Notes: a model not told the origin generated them from the letters alone. A stretch of 64,000 bases of DNA from Xanthobacteraceae bacterium (GCA_023954195.1 JAMLIK010000001.1:1647724-1711723), one strand, 5' to 3'. Shown: positions 40,298 through 51,132, numbered from the stretch's first letter. Numbers and translations: made by a program.

Positions 40298-41089
40298 ATG
40301 ACCGAGTTCAGCGCGTTGATGGACAGCATGACACAAGCGGCGGATGGCTGGGCCATCACCGTCAGCGAGGATTGGCTGCAAGGCCGGACGGTTTACGGCG
40401 GCCTCGGGGCCGCGCTTTGTCTCCAGGCCGCGCAGCGCCAGTTCGGCGACCTGCCGCCGCTGCGCTCGGCGCAGATCTCCTTCATCGGCCCGGCATCCGG
40501 CGAACTGAAGCTCACGCCGGTCGAATTACGCAAGGGCAAGTCCACCGTGTTCGTCGGCGTCGATCTGTCCGGCGAGAGCGGCCTCGCCACCCGCGTCACG
40601 TTCTGCTTCGGCGCGGGCCGCGCCTCGAAAGTCGCGCTCGCCGCGAAAGCCGCCGCGCCGGCCGACAAGCCGGAGGCCGGCCCGAGTTTCTTCGATAACG
40701 CGCCCCCGCACCTGCGCTTCCTGCGACACATCGAGGGCCGCAACGCCGGGGGCGCGCTTCCGTTCAGCGGCGCGAAGGAGCCGATGATGACGCTGTGGCT
40801 GCGCCATCGCGACACCTCGCTGAAACCGTCGCTGGTGCCGCTGCTGGCGCTCGCCGATGGTCCGCCGCCCGCGATCGCCGCGACGCTGACGACGCCCGGC
40901 CTCATCAGCACCATGACGTGGTCGATCGACCTGTTGACCGACACCATCGACACCACGGACGGCTGGTGGCTGATCCGCACCGAAGCCGACGCCGCGGCGG
41001 ACGGCTACACCAGCCAGGTCATGACGGTCTGGAACGCCGCCGGGCAAGCGGTGATGACCAGCCGGCAGAACGTCGCCGTGTTCGGATAA
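40298..41089 (+). CDS. Thioesterase family protein (double hotdog)
   Basis: 263 residues with the tandem-hotdog acyl-CoA thioesterase pattern: an N-terminal half with WLQGRTVYGGLGAALCLQAA, RSAQISFIGPASGELKLTPV and GLATRVTFCFG, and a C-terminal half with LISTMTWSIDLLTDTIDTTD, GWWLIRTEADAAADGYTSQV and VWNAAGQAVMTSRQNVAVFG. It likely acts on CoA thioesters in the cytoplasm; substrate unknown. It forms a divergent pair with the FlK-like gene. Confidence 0.87.
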   Translation: MTEFSALMDSMTQAADGWAITVSEDWLQGRTVYGGLGAALCLQAAQRQFGDLPPLRSAQISFIGPASGELKLTPVELRKGKSTVFVGVDLSGESGLATRVTFCFGAGRASKVALAAKAAAPADKPEAGPSFFDNAPPHLRFLRHIEGRNAGGALPFSGAKEPMMTLWLRHRDTSLKPSLVPLLALADGPPPAIAATLTTPGLISTMTWSIDLLTDTIDTTDGWWLIRTEADAAADGYTSQVMTVWNAAGQAVMTSRQNVAVFG

Positions 41090-41105
41090 GGCGCGCGCCT
41101 GGACG

Positions 41106-41134
41106 AACCTGATTCAACGCCGTTGAATCAGGTT
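41106..41134. terminator. Perfect 13-bp hairpin between convergent genes
   Basis: AACCTGATTCAAC-GCC-GTTGAATCAGGTT. It overlaps the stop codon of the tautomerase gene and lies 17 bases after the thioesterase stop. It shares CTGATTCAACGC with 10131-10157, so it belongs to a repeat family; here it could serve as a bidirectional terminator, although there is no long T-run. Confidence 0.6.
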
Positions 41135-41331
41135 CTCGTCGCCGGGTTGCGCTCGGCGTAGGTCTTGCCGCCCTTCATCTTGTGGTGCAGCGGCGCTTCG
41201 TTGATCTGGATGACGACGGCCTCGGCGTCGACGCCGAGGTTCTTCACCAGCGCTTGCGTGATGTCGCGCATCATGGCGGCCTTCTGTTCGTCGCTGCGGC
41301 CTGCGGCCATGCTGATGGTGATCTCGGGCAT
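41128..41331 (-). CDS. 4-oxalocrotonate tautomerase family protein
   Basis: 67 residues. Pro follows the initiator Met (MPEITISMAAGRSDEQKAAM), giving the catalytic N-terminal Pro after Met removal, with the usual beta-alpha-beta pattern (VVIQINEAPLHHKMKGGKTY). Such enzymes isomerise unsaturated dicarboxylates. It could belong to aromatic ring-cleavage metabolism or be promiscuous; no cleavage genes are nearby. The hisS gene lies upstream in the same direction but is a separate function. Confidence 0.92.
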   Translation of the reverse strand: MPEITISMAAGRSDEQKAAMMRDITQALVKNLGVDAEAVVIQINEAPLHHKMKGGKTYAERNPATRT

Positions 41332-41358
41332 TCGTGGCTCCCTGGTGTTATTGTCGGA

Positions 41359-42825
41359 CTATCCCCACCTCACGTCATGACGCGCCAGCACCTCGCGCAC
41401 TTTCGCTACCAGATCGGCCTCCGTGCAAGAAAACTGCGCCGGCCGGCTCTCGCGCCATTCGGCGTTGGAGGCGATCGCGGCGGCGGCTTTCGCGCCTTCG
41501 ATCAGGTCCTTGATCTGCACCTCGCCGCGCGCCTTTTCATCGGAGCCCTGAATGATGACGCAGGGCGCGTTGCGGCGGTCGGCGTATTTGAGCTGGTTGC
41601 CCATGTTCTTCGGGTTGCCGAGATAAAGCTCGGCGCGGATCTTCGCGTTGCGCAAGGTCGCGACCATCTTTTGATAGTCCGCGACGCGGTCGCGGTCGAA
41701 CACCATCACCACCACGGGGCCAAAATCCGGCCTGGCGTCGATCTGGCCCAGCATCGTCAGCGCCGCCTGCAAGCGCGACACGCCGATCGAGAAGCCGGTC
41801 GCCGGCACCGGCTCGCCACGGAAGCGCGACACCAGCCCGTCATAGCGCCCGCCGCCGCCGACCGAGCCGAACCGCACCGGGCGGCCCTTCTCGTCTTTCG
41901 TCTCCAGCAGCAGTTCGACCTCGTAGACCGGGCCGGTGTAATATTCGAGGCCGCGCACCACCGACGGATCGATGCGGACGCGGTCATCCCCGTAACCGCC
42001 CGCGCTCACCAGCGCGCGAATCTGTTCGAGTTCGTCGCGGCCCTCGTCGAGAAGCTTCGATTCGCCGGCCGGCTTGCCCTCGGTGAAGGCGATCACCTGT
42101 TCAATCGCCGCGCCCGCCAGCCCCGCCCCCTTGGTGAAGTCGCCGCTTTCGTCCTTGCGGCCCTCGCCGAGCAACAGCCGCACACCGTCCGGCCCGAACT
42201 TGTCCAATTTATCGATCGCCCGCAGCACCGTCAGCCGGCGACCGGCGTTGGCGTCGCCGCCGAGTCCGATGCTTTCCAGCACGCCGTCGAGCAGCTTGCG
42301 ATTGTTGACCTTGACCACGTACTGGCCGCGCGGGATGCCGAGCGCCTCCATGGCGTCGGCGGCCATCATGCACATCTCGGCGTCGGCGGCCGGCGAAGCG
42401 CTCCCCACCGTGTCGGCGTCGAACTGCATGAACTGGCGGAAGCGGCCCGGCCCCGGCTTCTCGTTGCGGTAGACGTAGCCGGCGCGATAGCTGCGATAGG
42501 GCTTCGGCAGGTGGTCGAAATGCTCGGCGACGTAGCGCGCCAGCGGCGCGGTGAGGTCGTAGCGCAGCGAGATCCACTGCTCGTCGTCGTCCTGGAACGA
42601 GAACACGCCCTCGTTCGGCCGGTCCTGATCCGGCAGGAACTTGCCCAGCGCGTCGGTATATTCCATCGCCGGCGTTTCCACCGGCTCGAAGCCGTAGCGC
42701 TCGTAAACCTCGCGGATCACCTCGGTCATCCGCCTCGTGGCGGCGATCTCCGGGGCGGAGCGGTCGACCAGCCCGCGCGGCAGGCGGGCCTTCAGTTTCT
42801 GCGGTTTTTTCGGTTTGTCTGCCAT
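41359..42825 (-). CDS. hisS: Histidyl-tRNA synthetase
   Basis: Class II aminoacyl-tRNA synthetase, cytoplasmic. It has 488 residues with motif 1 near [20 protein letters not shown], motif 2 ([20 protein letters not shown]), the histidine-specific [18 protein letters not shown] and motif 3 ([20 protein letters not shown]). The C-terminal anticodon-binding domain is present. The start at 42825 ([10 protein letters not shown]) is preferred over 42861. Longer than E. coli HisS (424) owing to insertions seen in alphaproteobacterial forms. Confidence 0.96.
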   Translation of the reverse strand: MADKPKKPQKLKARLPRGLVDRSAPEIAATRRMTEVIREVYERYGFEPVETPAMEYTDALGKFLPDQDRPNEGVFSFQDDDEQWISLRYDLTAPLARYVAEHFDHLPKPYRSYRAGYVYRNEKPGPGRFRQFMQFDADTVGSASPAADAEMCMMAADAMEALGIPRGQYVVKVNNRKLLDGVLESIGLGGDANAGRRLTVLRAIDKLDKFGPDGVRLLLGEGRKDESGDFTKGAGLAGAAIEQVIAFTEGKPAGESKLLDEGRDELEQIRALVSAGGYGDDRVRIDPSVVRGLEYYTGPVYEVELLLETKDEKGRPVRFGSVGGGGRYDGLVSRFRGEPVPATGFSIGVSRLQAALTMLGQIDARPDFGPVVVMVFDRDRVADYQKMVATLRNAKIRAELYLGNPKNMGNQLKYADRRNAPCVIIQGSDEKARGEVQIKDLIEGAKAAAAIASNAEWRESRPAQFSCTEADLVAKVREVLARHDVRWG

Positions 42826-42995
42826 GCGGCGGGTGGTATCAGCCGCCGCGCGAGGCGGCAAGACGGCTTCCCCTGCCCGCGCCCGCCGGCGTCAAAATAT
42901 CCGGCGCGCGGGCGCATCGCGTTTCCCCTTGCCGCCGAAACGGTCTAGTGTGGCCGCAACCGTCAATCCGTCAGAAAAGCAGCCGAGGCACCCCT

Positions 42996-44342
42996 ATGTT
43001 GGACAAGAGCCCGAACCAGCGCAGCGTCAACGTTCCGAACGATCTCGCCGCGTACTGGATGCCGTTCACCGCCAACCGCGCCTTCAAGAAGGCGCCCCGC
43101 CTGCTCGCCGCCGCCGAGGGCATGCACTACATCACCACCGACGGCCGCAGGGTGATCGACGCCGCCGCTGGCATGTGGTGCAGCAATGCCGGCCACGGCC
43201 GCAAGGAAATCGCCGCCGCGGTCGGCAAGCAGGCCGCGGCGCTCGACTACGCGCCGCCGTTCCAGTTCGGCATTCCGCAGGCGTTCGAACTGGCCAGCCG
43301 CATCGCCGAACTGGCCCCCAAGGGGCTTGAGCAGGTGTTTTTCTGCAACTCCGGCTCGGAAGCCGCCGACACCGCGCTGAAGATCGCGCTGGCCTATCAT
43401 CAGGTTAACGGACAGGGCGGCCGCAGCCGCCTGATCGGCCGCGAGCGCGGCTATCACGGCGTCGGCTTCGGCGGCACCTCGGTCGGCGGCATCGTCGGCA
43501 ACCGCAAGATGTTCGGCACCCTGCTCACCGGCGTCGATCATCTGCAATCGACCTATAACCGCGACAAGCAGGCGTTCAGCAAGGGCGAACCGGAGTGGGG
43601 CGCGGAGCTGGCCGACGAGTTGGAGCGGCTCGTCAACCTGCACGGCGCCAACACCATCGCCGCCGTCATCGTCGAGCCGATGGCCGGTTCCACCGGCGTC
43701 ATCCCCGCGCCGAAGGGCTATCTCAAGCGCCTGCGCGAGATCACCCAGAAGCACGGCATTCTCTTGATCTTCGACGAGGTCATCACCGGCTTCGGCCGGC
43801 TCGGCCACGCCTTCGCGGCGGAGCGCTACGGCGTGCTGCCCGACATGATCACCTTCGCCAAGGGCGTCACCAACGGCGCGGCGCCGATGGGCGGCGTGAT
43901 CGTCCGCGACACCATCTATGAAACGTTCATGACCGGCCCGGAGCATGTCATCGAACTGTGTCACGGCTATACCTATTCGGCCCATCCGCTGGCCTGCGCC
44001 GCCGGCCTCGCCACGCTGGACATCTACCGCGACGAAAAACTGTTCGAGCGCGCCCACGCGCTCGAGCCGAAATTCGCCGACGCGGTGATGAGCCTGCGCG
44101 ACGAGCCGAACGTGGTCGACATCCGCACCGTCGGCATCACCGCCGGCATCGAGCTGTCGCCGAACAAGGACGGGCCGGGCAAGCGCGGCTTCGAAGCCCT
44201 GCAAAACGGCTTCCACGACCACGACATCATGGTCCGCGTCGCCGGCGACACCATCGCGCTGACCCCGCCCTTGATCGTCAGCGAGGCCGAGGTCGGCGAG
44301 ATCATCGAGAAGGTCGGCAAGATCATCCGCGCCGTCGCCTGA
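42996..44342 (+). CDS. Omega-amino acid:pyruvate aminotransferase (class III)
   Basis: PLP-dependent enzyme of about 448 residues, close in size to the omega-amino acid (beta-alanine):pyruvate aminotransferase of Pseudomonas. Motifs are NDLAAYWMPFTANRAFKKAP, FFCNSGSEAADTALKIALAY (phosphate cup), ILLIFDEVITGFGRLGHAFA (Asp to the pyridine N) and MITFAKGVTNGAAPMGG with the Schiff-base Lys. It probably degrades beta-alanine or other omega-amines. Start 42996 with GCCGAGG upstream; a longer frame to 42948 is possible. Confidence 0.93.
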   Translation: MLDKSPNQRSVNVPNDLAAYWMPFTANRAFKKAPRLLAAAEGMHYITTDGRRVIDAAAGMWCSNAGHGRKEIAAAVGKQAAALDYAPPFQFGIPQAFELASRIAELAPKGLEQVFFCNSGSEAADTALKIALAYHQVNGQGGRSRLIGRERGYHGVGFGGTSVGGIVGNRKMFGTLLTGVDHLQSTYNRDKQAFSKGEPEWGAELADELERLVNLHGANTIAAVIVEPMAGSTGVIPAPKGYLKRLREITQKHGILLIFDEVITGFGRLGHAFAAERYGVLPDMITFAKGVTNGAAPMGGVIVRDTIYETFMTGPEHVIELCHGYTYSAHPLACAAGLATLDIYRDEKLFERAHALEPKFADAVMSLRDEPNVVDIRTVGITAGIELSPNKDGPGKRGFEALQNGFHDHDIMVRVAGDTIALTPPLIVSEAEVGEIIEKVGKIIRAVA

Positions 44343-44577
44343 CCGGGCTCCCGGATCCCGCCGGGGCGGCGCCTCGGCGGGACCCGATCAGCTTTTGCCG
44401 GCCGCCCCAATCCGGCGGCCGCCGCCTTCCAACTGCGTTGTGGAGAGATGACGGGTTCCGAATCACCCGCAAGACGCCCGCTCGAATCAGGTCTAAGGAT
44501 ACGAGTAGCCTTGGCCCGGTGATCGGGTCCGGGCGCGGAGCCACGGCCGGAGGCGCGCCGGGAAAGACACGCGGAGC

Positions 44578-46038
44578 ATGATTCGGGCATCCACGATTTT
44601 CGTCGGCATCTGCATGGCGCTGATCGCCGCGTCGCTCGGCCTGGTCCTTCACGCCGTCGCCGGGATCGACGGTCCGCAATCCGCTCTCGTCGCGCTCGTC
44701 GCGCTGATTTTCATGACCCTCTACGGCGCGGTGTCGATGCGGCTCGCCGCCCGACCGAAAATCGCAAGCCAGATCGCGGACCTGTCCCAGGGCACCGCGG
44801 ATCTGGCCCGGCAGGTCGGCGAGTTCGGACGCCGGCTGAGCGCGATCGAAGGCCGGATGACGGCCGCCACCTCGGCGTCACAGGATCGCCTCAACGCGAT
44901 GCACGACGAAATCAGCGAACTCGGCGGGCTGGTCAGCCAGTTGGCGGAAGCGGTCGCGGCGCATGATGACCAGATCGCCGACGGCCTGATCGCGGCCGCC
45001 ATGCCGGAGGCCGCGCCGCCGTTTCAGGCGCCGCCGCCACCCGCCCTGGCCCGACCGACCGCGCGCCCGGCGATCGTGGCCGATGCGCGCGCCGTCGTCG
45101 CCGACGACGACTATCTCGACATCGACGCGCCGCAACCGCGCAACGACGCGGCGCTGATCGACGCCGTCCGGGCCGCGATCGACGCCAACCGCGTCGATAT
45201 CTATCTGCAACCCATCGTCACGCTGCCCCAGCGCAAGGTGCGCTTCTACGAAGCGGTGACCCGGCTGCGCGACGACGGCGACAACGTCATCGCCGCCGAG
45301 GATTTCATCGCCCCCGCCGAGGCCGCCGGGCTGATCGGCCGCATCGACCACGGCGTGATCCTGCGCAGCGTCCAGGTGCTGCGCAGGCTGACGACCCGCA
45401 ACAAGGACGTCGGCGTGTTCTGCAATATCGCGCCGGCGACGCTCGCCGACCCGTCCAGTTTCGCGCAATGCCTGGACTTTCTCGACGCCAACCGCGCCAA
45501 TGCGGCGTCTTTCATTCTCGAATTCCGGCAGAGCGCGTTCGAGCGCCTCGGCGCGGTGGAGCGCGAACATCTGGCGGCGCTGGCGCAACGCGGCTATCGC
45601 TTCTCGATCGACCATGTCGAAAGCCTGCGCATCGAGCCGCGCGAACTGGCCGACCGCGGCGTGCGTTTCATCAAGGTGTCGGCGGCGCTGCTGCTCGACC
45701 AGAAGCATGCGGCGGCCGCCGACATCCACGCCGCCGACCTCTCGGACCTGCTCGGACGCTTCGGCATCGACCTGATCGCCGAGCGCATCGAGGGCGAGCG
45801 CGCCGTCGTCGATCTGCTGGACTACAATGTGCGGTTCGGGCAAGGTTTCCTTTTCGCGGCTCCCAAACCGCTGCGGCCCGAGACGACGCCCGTCCCCCAG
45901 GGCCATACCCACGCGACAGCCGCGCCGGACCCATCGAAGCAGGAGGCCCTCGTTGCTGCTCAGACCATCGAACCCCGACGGATCGATCCGTCGCGCGGCA
46001 ACGCCGCTCTGGCGCGGCGGGCCGTGCGCCCCCATTGA
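44578..46038 (+). CDS. Membrane-anchored degenerate EAL-domain protein (TipF-like)
   Basis: Predicted c-di-GMP-binding rather than c-di-GMP-degrading protein. The 486 residues have two N-terminal transmembrane helices (IFVGICMALIAASLGLVLHA and LVALVALIFMTLYGAVSMRL), a coiled-coil-like segment (residues 60-135), a Pro/Ala linker and an EAL domain from about 195. The EAL signature reads EAV (YEAVTRL, ~224), and the DDFG motif reads IDHVES (second Asp replaced by His), although Asn (CNIAP), Lys (FIKVS), Glu (AERIEG) and QGF are kept. Catalysis is therefore doubtful. The layout of two helices, coiled coil and degenerate EAL matches TipF, a Caulobacter flagellar-positioning factor; this is inference. 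Confidence 0.88.
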   Translation: MIRASTIFVGICMALIAASLGLVLHAVAGIDGPQSALVALVALIFMTLYGAVSMRLAARPKIASQIADLSQGTADLARQVGEFGRRLSAIEGRMTAATSASQDRLNAMHDEISELGGLVSQLAEAVAAHDDQIADGLIAAAMPEAAPPFQAPPPPALARPTARPAIVADARAVVADDDYLDIDAPQPRNDAALIDAVRAAIDANRVDIYLQPIVTLPQRKVRFYEAVTRLRDDGDNVIAAEDFIAPAEAAGLIGRIDHGVILRSVQVLRRLTTRNKDVGVFCNIAPATLADPSSFAQCLDFLDANRANAASFILEFRQSAFERLGAVEREHLAALAQRGYRFSIDHVESLRIEPRELADRGVRFIKVSAALLLDQKHAAAADIHAADLSDLLGRFGIDLIAERIEGERAVVDLLDYNVRFGQGFLFAAPKPLRPETTPVPQGHTHATAAPDPSKQEALVAAQTIEPRRIDPSRGNAALARRAVRPH

Positions 46039-46059
46039 CCCCTCGCGGCGGTACGATCG

Positions 46060-46914
46060 ATGACCACCCTGCGCTTCGTCGAAAACCTGCGTGACCTCAC
46101 CGCCAATGTCGACGTGCTGCTCAGCGACATCTGGGGCGTGGTCCACAACGGGCTGGTGGCCTTTCCCGAAGCCTGCGAGGCCCTCCGCACCTTCCGCCGG
46201 CGCGGCGGCACCGTGGTGCTAATCACCAACGCGCCGCGCCCCGCGGATTCGGTGCAGCGGCAATTGCGCAAGCTCGGCGTCGCCGACGAAACCTACGACG
46301 CCATCGTCAGTTCCGGCGACCTGACCCGCCTGTTCGTGGCCGAGCATCCCGGCAAGTCCATGTTCTGGCTCGGGCCGGAGCGGGACAACTCGATCTATCG
46401 CGGGCTGGAGGCCGCGTTCGCGCCGATCGAGCGCGCCGATTATATCGTCTGCACCGGCCCGTTCGATGACGAAACCGAAACGCCGGAAGACTATCGCGCC
46501 ATGATGGAGCAGGCGCGGACGCGAAACCTGCCGCTGATCTGCGCCAACCCCGACATCGTGGTGGAGCGCGGCGACCGGCTGATCTACTGCGCCGGCGCGA
46601 TCGCCGAACTGTATCGCGAATTGGGCGGCGAGGTGATCTTCTACGGCAAGCCGCATCGCCCGATCTACGAGCGCGCCATGGCGCTCGCGGCGGCGCGCCG
46701 CACAGCCGGGATCTCGCCCCGCCGGGTGCTGGCGATCGGGGATTCGGTCCGCACCGACCTCGCCGGCGCCCACGATTTCGGGATCAATTGCCTGTTCGTC
46801 ACCCGCGGCATCCATGCCGGCGAATTTCAGGGCGTCGATGCGCTGGATGCGGCCACGGTCAAGCAGTTGTTCGGGCACCCGCCGCTGGCCCTGACAAGGG
46901 AACTGCGCTGGTAG
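46060..46914 (+). CDS. HAD-superfamily hydrolase, TIGR01459-type
   Basis: 284 residues of the class IIA HAD family (NagD-like). Motif I is LLSDIWGVVHNGLVAFPEA with Asp nucleophile, motif II VVLITNAPRPADSVQR, motif III GKPHRPIYERAM and motif IV VLAIGDSVRTDLAGAHDFGI. It probably removes phosphate from a small metabolite; substrate unknown. ribF follows 141 bp later, which might hint at FMN or sugar phosphate metabolism, but the link is only positional. Confidence 0.9.
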   Translation: MTTLRFVENLRDLTANVDVLLSDIWGVVHNGLVAFPEACEALRTFRRRGGTVVLITNAPRPADSVQRQLRKLGVADETYDAIVSSGDLTRLFVAEHPGKSMFWLGPERDNSIYRGLEAAFAPIERADYIVCTGPFDDETETPEDYRAMMEQARTRNLPLICANPDIVVERGDRLIYCAGAIAELYRELGGEVIFYGKPHRPIYERAMALAAARRTAGISPRRVLAIGDSVRTDLAGAHDFGINCLFVTRGIHAGEFQGVDALDAATVKQLFGHPPLALTRELRW

Positions 46915-47055
46915 GCCATCGCGGCCCCGAACCGCCGGTTCCGAAAAGCACATGCCGCAGACGATCCGGGCGCCGGCCCCAAGACACCGGCTTGACTTCC
47001 CGGCCCGCGAGACGTCACTTCCAGCGGCAATCCCGGCCAAACCACGAATTCATCA

Positions 47056-48027
47056 ATGTCTTCCAGCTTTTCCATCATCCGCGACCAGACGCCGGCGACC
47101 GCCATTCCGAGAGGGGCGGTGGTCGCCATGGGCAATTTCGACGGGGTGCATCGCGGCCACCGCGCCGTGATCGCGGCCGCCACCGCGATGGCGAAGCGGC
47201 TCGGCCGCCCGGCGCTGGCGGTGACTTTCGAGCCGCACCCGCGCAGCTTCTTCAGCCCGCACACCCCGCAATTCCGCCTCACCGACGAGCGCGGCAAGCT
47301 CCGGCTGCTGGCCGGCGCCGGCCTCGACGGCGCGGTGGTGATGACCTTCAACGCCGAGCGCGCCGGCACCAGCGCGCAGGACTTCATCCGCAACGAGTTG
47401 ATCGGCCGGCTCGGCATCAGCGGGATTTCGATCGGTTACGATTTCCATTTCGGCAAGGGCCGGGTCGGCTCGGCGGCGCTGTTGCAAAGCGAAGCGTCCA
47501 GGCTCGGCATCGAGGTCCACGTCCAGCCGCATATCGATATCGACGAGCGGCCGGTGTCCTCCACCGCCATCCGCATGGCGCTGGCCGAAGGCCAGATCGC
47601 GGACGCCACCGCCATGCTCGACGGTCCGTGGTTCGTCACCGGCGAAGTGGTCCACGGCGCGAAGCGCGGGCGCGACCTCGGTTTTCCGACCGCCAACATC
47701 CGGCTCGACCCGCAATGCGGCCTGCGCCATGGCATCTATGCGGTCCGCGTCGGCCGGGGCGAGCGCCGCATCGACGGCGTCGCCAGCTTCGGCCGCCGCC
47801 CGATGTTCGACAACGGCGCGCCGCTGCTGGAAATCTTCCTGTTCGACTTCAAGGACATCCTTTACGGCGAGACGCTGGACGTCGCCTTCATCGCCTATAT
47901 CCGCGACGAGTTGAAGTTCGACGGCCTCGACGCGCTGATCCGCCAGATGGACGATGACAGCGCCAAGGCGCGCGCCGCACTGGCCGCCGCGCCGGACGCA
48001 TTCCCGAAATTCGGACGGCTGGATTGA
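47056..48027 (+). CDS. ribF: Bifunctional riboflavin kinase/FAD synthetase
   Basis: Phosphorylates riboflavin to FMN and adenylates FMN to FAD. It has 323 residues: the N-terminal adenylyltransferase has VVAMGNFDGVHRGHRAVIAA and VSSTAIRMALAEGQIADATA, and the C-terminal riboflavin kinase has GRDLGFPTANIRLDPQCGLR and GIYAVRVG. Length is usual for the family. Same direction as ileS, which starts 75 bp later, a common alphaproteobacterial order (ribF-ileS-lspA). Confidence 0.96.
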   Translation: MSSSFSIIRDQTPATAIPRGAVVAMGNFDGVHRGHRAVIAAATAMAKRLGRPALAVTFEPHPRSFFSPHTPQFRLTDERGKLRLLAGAGLDGAVVMTFNAERAGTSAQDFIRNELIGRLGISGISIGYDFHFGKGRVGSAALLQSEASRLGIEVHVQPHIDIDERPVSSTAIRMALAEGQIADATAMLDGPWFVTGEVVHGAKRGRDLGFPTANIRLDPQCGLRHGIYAVRVGRGERRIDGVASFGRRPMFDNGAPLLEIFLFDFKDILYGETLDVAFIAYIRDELKFDGLDALIRQMDDDSAKARAALAAAPDAFPKFGRLD

Positions 48028-48102
48028 CCTTTTCGGCTGTCCGCCCGCGAGAGCGAGAAACCCGCTTTCCCCTCCCGACCAAAACGCGCTATTGACCCCG
48101 CC

Positions 48103-51099
48103 ATGACCGAAAAGCCCAAATCCGACGCGCCCGACTATTCCAAAACCCTTTTCCTGCCGCAGACGGAATTTCCGATGCGCGCCGGCCTGCCGCAGCGCGA
48201 GCCTGACATCCTCAGGCGCTGGAACGAGATCGACCTCTACGGGAAACTGCGCGAGAGCGCGAAGGGCCGCGCGAAGTTCGTGCTGCATGACGGCCCGCCC
48301 TATGCCAACGGCAACATCCACATCGGCCACGCGCTCAACAAGATCCTCAAGGACGTGGTGACCAAGAGCCAGCAGATGCTCGGCCACGACTCCAACTACG
48401 TGCCGGGCTGGGACTGCCACGGCCTGCCGATCGAATGGAAGATCGAGGAGGAAAACTACCGCGCCAAGGGCAAGGCCAAGCCGAATTTCCGCGATCCGGC
48501 CGCGATGGTGGCGTTCCGCAAGGAATGCCGCGCCTACGCCAACAAATGGCTCGACATCCAGCGCGAGGAGTTCAAGCGGCTCGGCGTCATCGGCGACTGG
48601 GATGGCCGCTACGCCACCATGGATTACTTTGCCGAGGCGCAGATCGCGCGCGAATTGATGAAGTTCGCCGCCAACGGCACGCTCTACCGCGGTTCCAAGC
48701 CGGTGATGTGGAGCGTGGTGGAAAAGACCGCGCTGGCCGAGGCCGAGGTCGAATACGAGGACCACACCTCGGACACGGTGTGGGTGAAGTTTCCGGTCAC
48801 CTCGCCGGCGCACGGGGCGCTGGCCGACGCCAGCGTGGTGATCTGGACCACCACGCCGTGGACGCTGCCCGGCAACCGCGCCATCAGCTTCTCGTCGAAG
48901 ATCGGCTACGGCCTCTACAAGGTCACCGACGCGCCGGCCGACAACTGGACCAAGACCGGCGACCTGCTAATCCTCGCCGACAAATTGGCGGCCGACGTGT
49001 TCAAGCAGGCGCGCGTCACCGCTTACGAGAAAGTCCGCGACGTGCCCGCCGATGCCATGGACACAATCGAGTGCGCGCATCCGCTCAAGGGACTCGACGG
49101 CGGCTATCTATTCACCGTGCCACTGCTCGACGGCGATCACGTCACCGACGACACCGGCACCGGCTTCGTCCACACCGCGCCCGGCCACGGCCGCGAGGAT
49201 TTTGACATCTGGACCGCGAGCGCGCGCGATCTCGACGCCCGCGGCATCTCGACCGCGATCCCCTACACCGTCGACGAGAACGGCGCGCTCACCGCGCAGG
49301 CGCCCGGCTTCACCGGCAAGCGCGTGCTCACCGACAAGGGCGAGAAGGGCGACGCCAACGAGGCGGTCATCAAGGAACTGGTCGCGCGCGGCCTGCTGCT
49401 GGCGCGCGGCCGGTTGAAACACCAGTATCCGCACTCATGGCGCTCGAAGAAGCCGGTGATTTTTCGCAATACGCCGCAATGGTTCATCGCGATGGACAGG
49501 GATATCGCGGATGACGGCAAGGCGAAATCCGGCGACACCCTGCGCGCCCGCGCGCTGCAAGCCATCCGCGTCACGCAATGGGTGCCGCCGCAGGGGCAGA
49601 ATCGCATCACCGGCATGATCGCCGGCCGTCCCGACTGGGTGATCTCGCGGCAGCGCGCCTGGGGCGTGCCGATCGCGGTGTTCGTGCGCGAAAAGAACGA
49701 CGGCTCGGCCGAGGTGCTGATCGACGACGCCGTCAACGCGCGGATCGGCGCGGCGTTCGAGAAGGAAGGCGCCGACGCCTGGTACATGGAGGGCGCGCGC
49801 GAGCGCTTCCTCGGCTCGCGCGCCGCCGAGGACTGGCAAAAGGTCGACGACATTCTCGACGTCTGGTTCGACTCCGGCTCGACGCATGCCTTCGTGCTGG
49901 AGGACCCGGTTCATTTCCCCGGCCTCAAAGGCATCAAGCGCAAGATCGACGGCGGCCGCGACTCCGTGATGTATCTCGAAGGCTCCGACCAGCATCGCGG
50001 CTGGTTCCATTCCTCGCTGCTGGAAAGCTGCGGCACGCGCGGCCGCGCGCCCTACGACGTGGTGCTGACGCACGGCTTCACGCTCGATGAGAACGGCCGC
50101 AAGATGTCGAAGTCGCTCGGCAACACCGTCGAGCCGCAGAAGGTGATCGCGCAATCCGGCGCCGACATCCTGCGGCTGTGGGTGTGCGCCACCGACTACG
50201 CCGACGATCAGCGCATCGGCCCGGAAATCCTCAAAAACACCATCGAGACCTATCGCAAGCTGCGCAATACCATCCGCTGGATGCTGGGCACCCTGCACCA
50301 CTTCCACCGCGCCGACGCGGTGGCGCCCGCCGACATGCCCGAGCTTGAGCGGCTGATGCTGCACGAACTCGCGGAAACCGACGACGTGGTGCGCAAGGCT
50401 TACGCGGCGTTCGACTACAAGACGGTGATCGCCACGCTCGCCGCCTTCATGAATTCCGAACTGTCGGCGTTCTATTTCGATATCCGCAAGGACGCGCTGT
50501 ATTGCGATCCGCCGTCGTCGCAAACCCGCAAGGCGGCGCTGACCGCGATCGATATCCTGTGCGACGCGATCCTGAAGTGGCTGGCGCCGGCACTGTCGTT
50601 CACCGCCGAGGAAGCATGGCGGCTTTACAAGCCGGACGCGGAGCCGTCGGTTCACCTCACGCTGTTTCCCGACGGCTTGCAGCAATATCGGGACGCCGGC
50701 CTCGCCGCGAAGTGGGACAGCATCCGCAAGGTCCGCCGCGTCGTCACCGGCGCGCTCGAACTTGAGCGCGCGGCCAAGCGGATCGGTTCGTCGCTGGAGG
50801 CCTCGCCGATCGTCTATGTCTCAAGTCGCGAATTGCTCGCCACGCTGTTCGACGTCGATCTCGCGGAAGTCTGCATCACCTCGAACTCCGAGGTGCGCGA
50901 GGGCGACGCCCCGGCGGACGCGTTCCGTCTTAGCGACGCGCCCGGCGTCGCCGTGGTGGTGGAGAAGGCCGCCGGCGCCAAATGCGCGCGCTCGTGGAAG
51001 ATTTCGCAAGAAGTCGGCGACGACAAGGACTATCCCGACGTCACCCCGCGCGACGCCCAAGCCCTGAGGGAATGGAAGGCGCTGGGGGTGACGGCGTAA
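48103..51099 (+). CDS. ileS: Isoleucyl-tRNA synthetase
   Basis: Charges tRNA-Ile. The 998 residues contain the HIGH motif in [18 protein letters not shown], the KMSKS motif in [15 protein letters not shown], the editing (CP1) domain ([36 protein letters not shown]) and the anticodon-binding helices. At the C-terminus, where E. coli IleS has a Cys4 zinc finger, this protein reads [15 protein letters not shown] and only one Cys remains, so zinc binding is probably lost. Followed by a family B repeat and lspA. Confidence 0.97.
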   Translation: MTEKPKSDAPDYSKTLFLPQTEFPMRAGLPQREPDILRRWNEIDLYGKLRESAKGRAKFVLHDGPPYANGNIHIGHALNKILKDVVTKSQQMLGHDSNYVPGWDCHGLPIEWKIEEENYRAKGKAKPNFRDPAAMVAFRKECRAYANKWLDIQREEFKRLGVIGDWDGRYATMDYFAEAQIARELMKFAANGTLYRGSKPVMWSVVEKTALAEAEVEYEDHTSDTVWVKFPVTSPAHGALADASVVIWTTTPWTLPGNRAISFSSKIGYGLYKVTDAPADNWTKTGDLLILADKLAADVFKQARVTAYEKVRDVPADAMDTIECAHPLKGLDGGYLFTVPLLDGDHVTDDTGTGFVHTAPGHGREDFDIWTASARDLDARGISTAIPYTVDENGALTAQAPGFTGKRVLTDKGEKGDANEAVIKELVARGLLLARGRLKHQYPHSWRSKKPVIFRNTPQWFIAMDRDIADDGKAKSGDTLRARALQAIRVTQWVPPQGQNRITGMIAGRPDWVISRQRAWGVPIAVFVREKNDGSAEVLIDDAVNARIGAAFEKEGADAWYMEGARERFLGSRAAEDWQKVDDILDVWFDSGSTHAFVLEDPVHFPGLKGIKRKIDGGRDSVMYLEGSDQHRGWFHSSLLESCGTRGRAPYDVVLTHGFTLDENGRKMSKSLGNTVEPQKVIAQSGADILRLWVCATDYADDQRIGPEILKNTIETYRKLRNTIRWMLGTLHHFHRADAVAPADMPELERLMLHELAETDDVVRKAYAAFDYKTVIATLAAFMNSELSAFYFDIRKDALYCDPPSSQTRKAALTAIDILCDAILKWLAPALSFTAEEAWRLYKPDAEPSVHLTLFPDGLQQYRDAGLAAKWDSIRKVRRVVTGALELERAAKRIGSSLEASPIVYVSSRELLATLFDVDLAEVCITSNSEVREGDAPADAFRLSDAPGVAVVVEKAAGAKCARSWKISQEVGDDKDYPDVTPRDAQALREWKALGVTA

Positions 51100-51132
51100 C
51101 CTGCGTTTCGTCGTCCCCCTATCTTTATCTTT

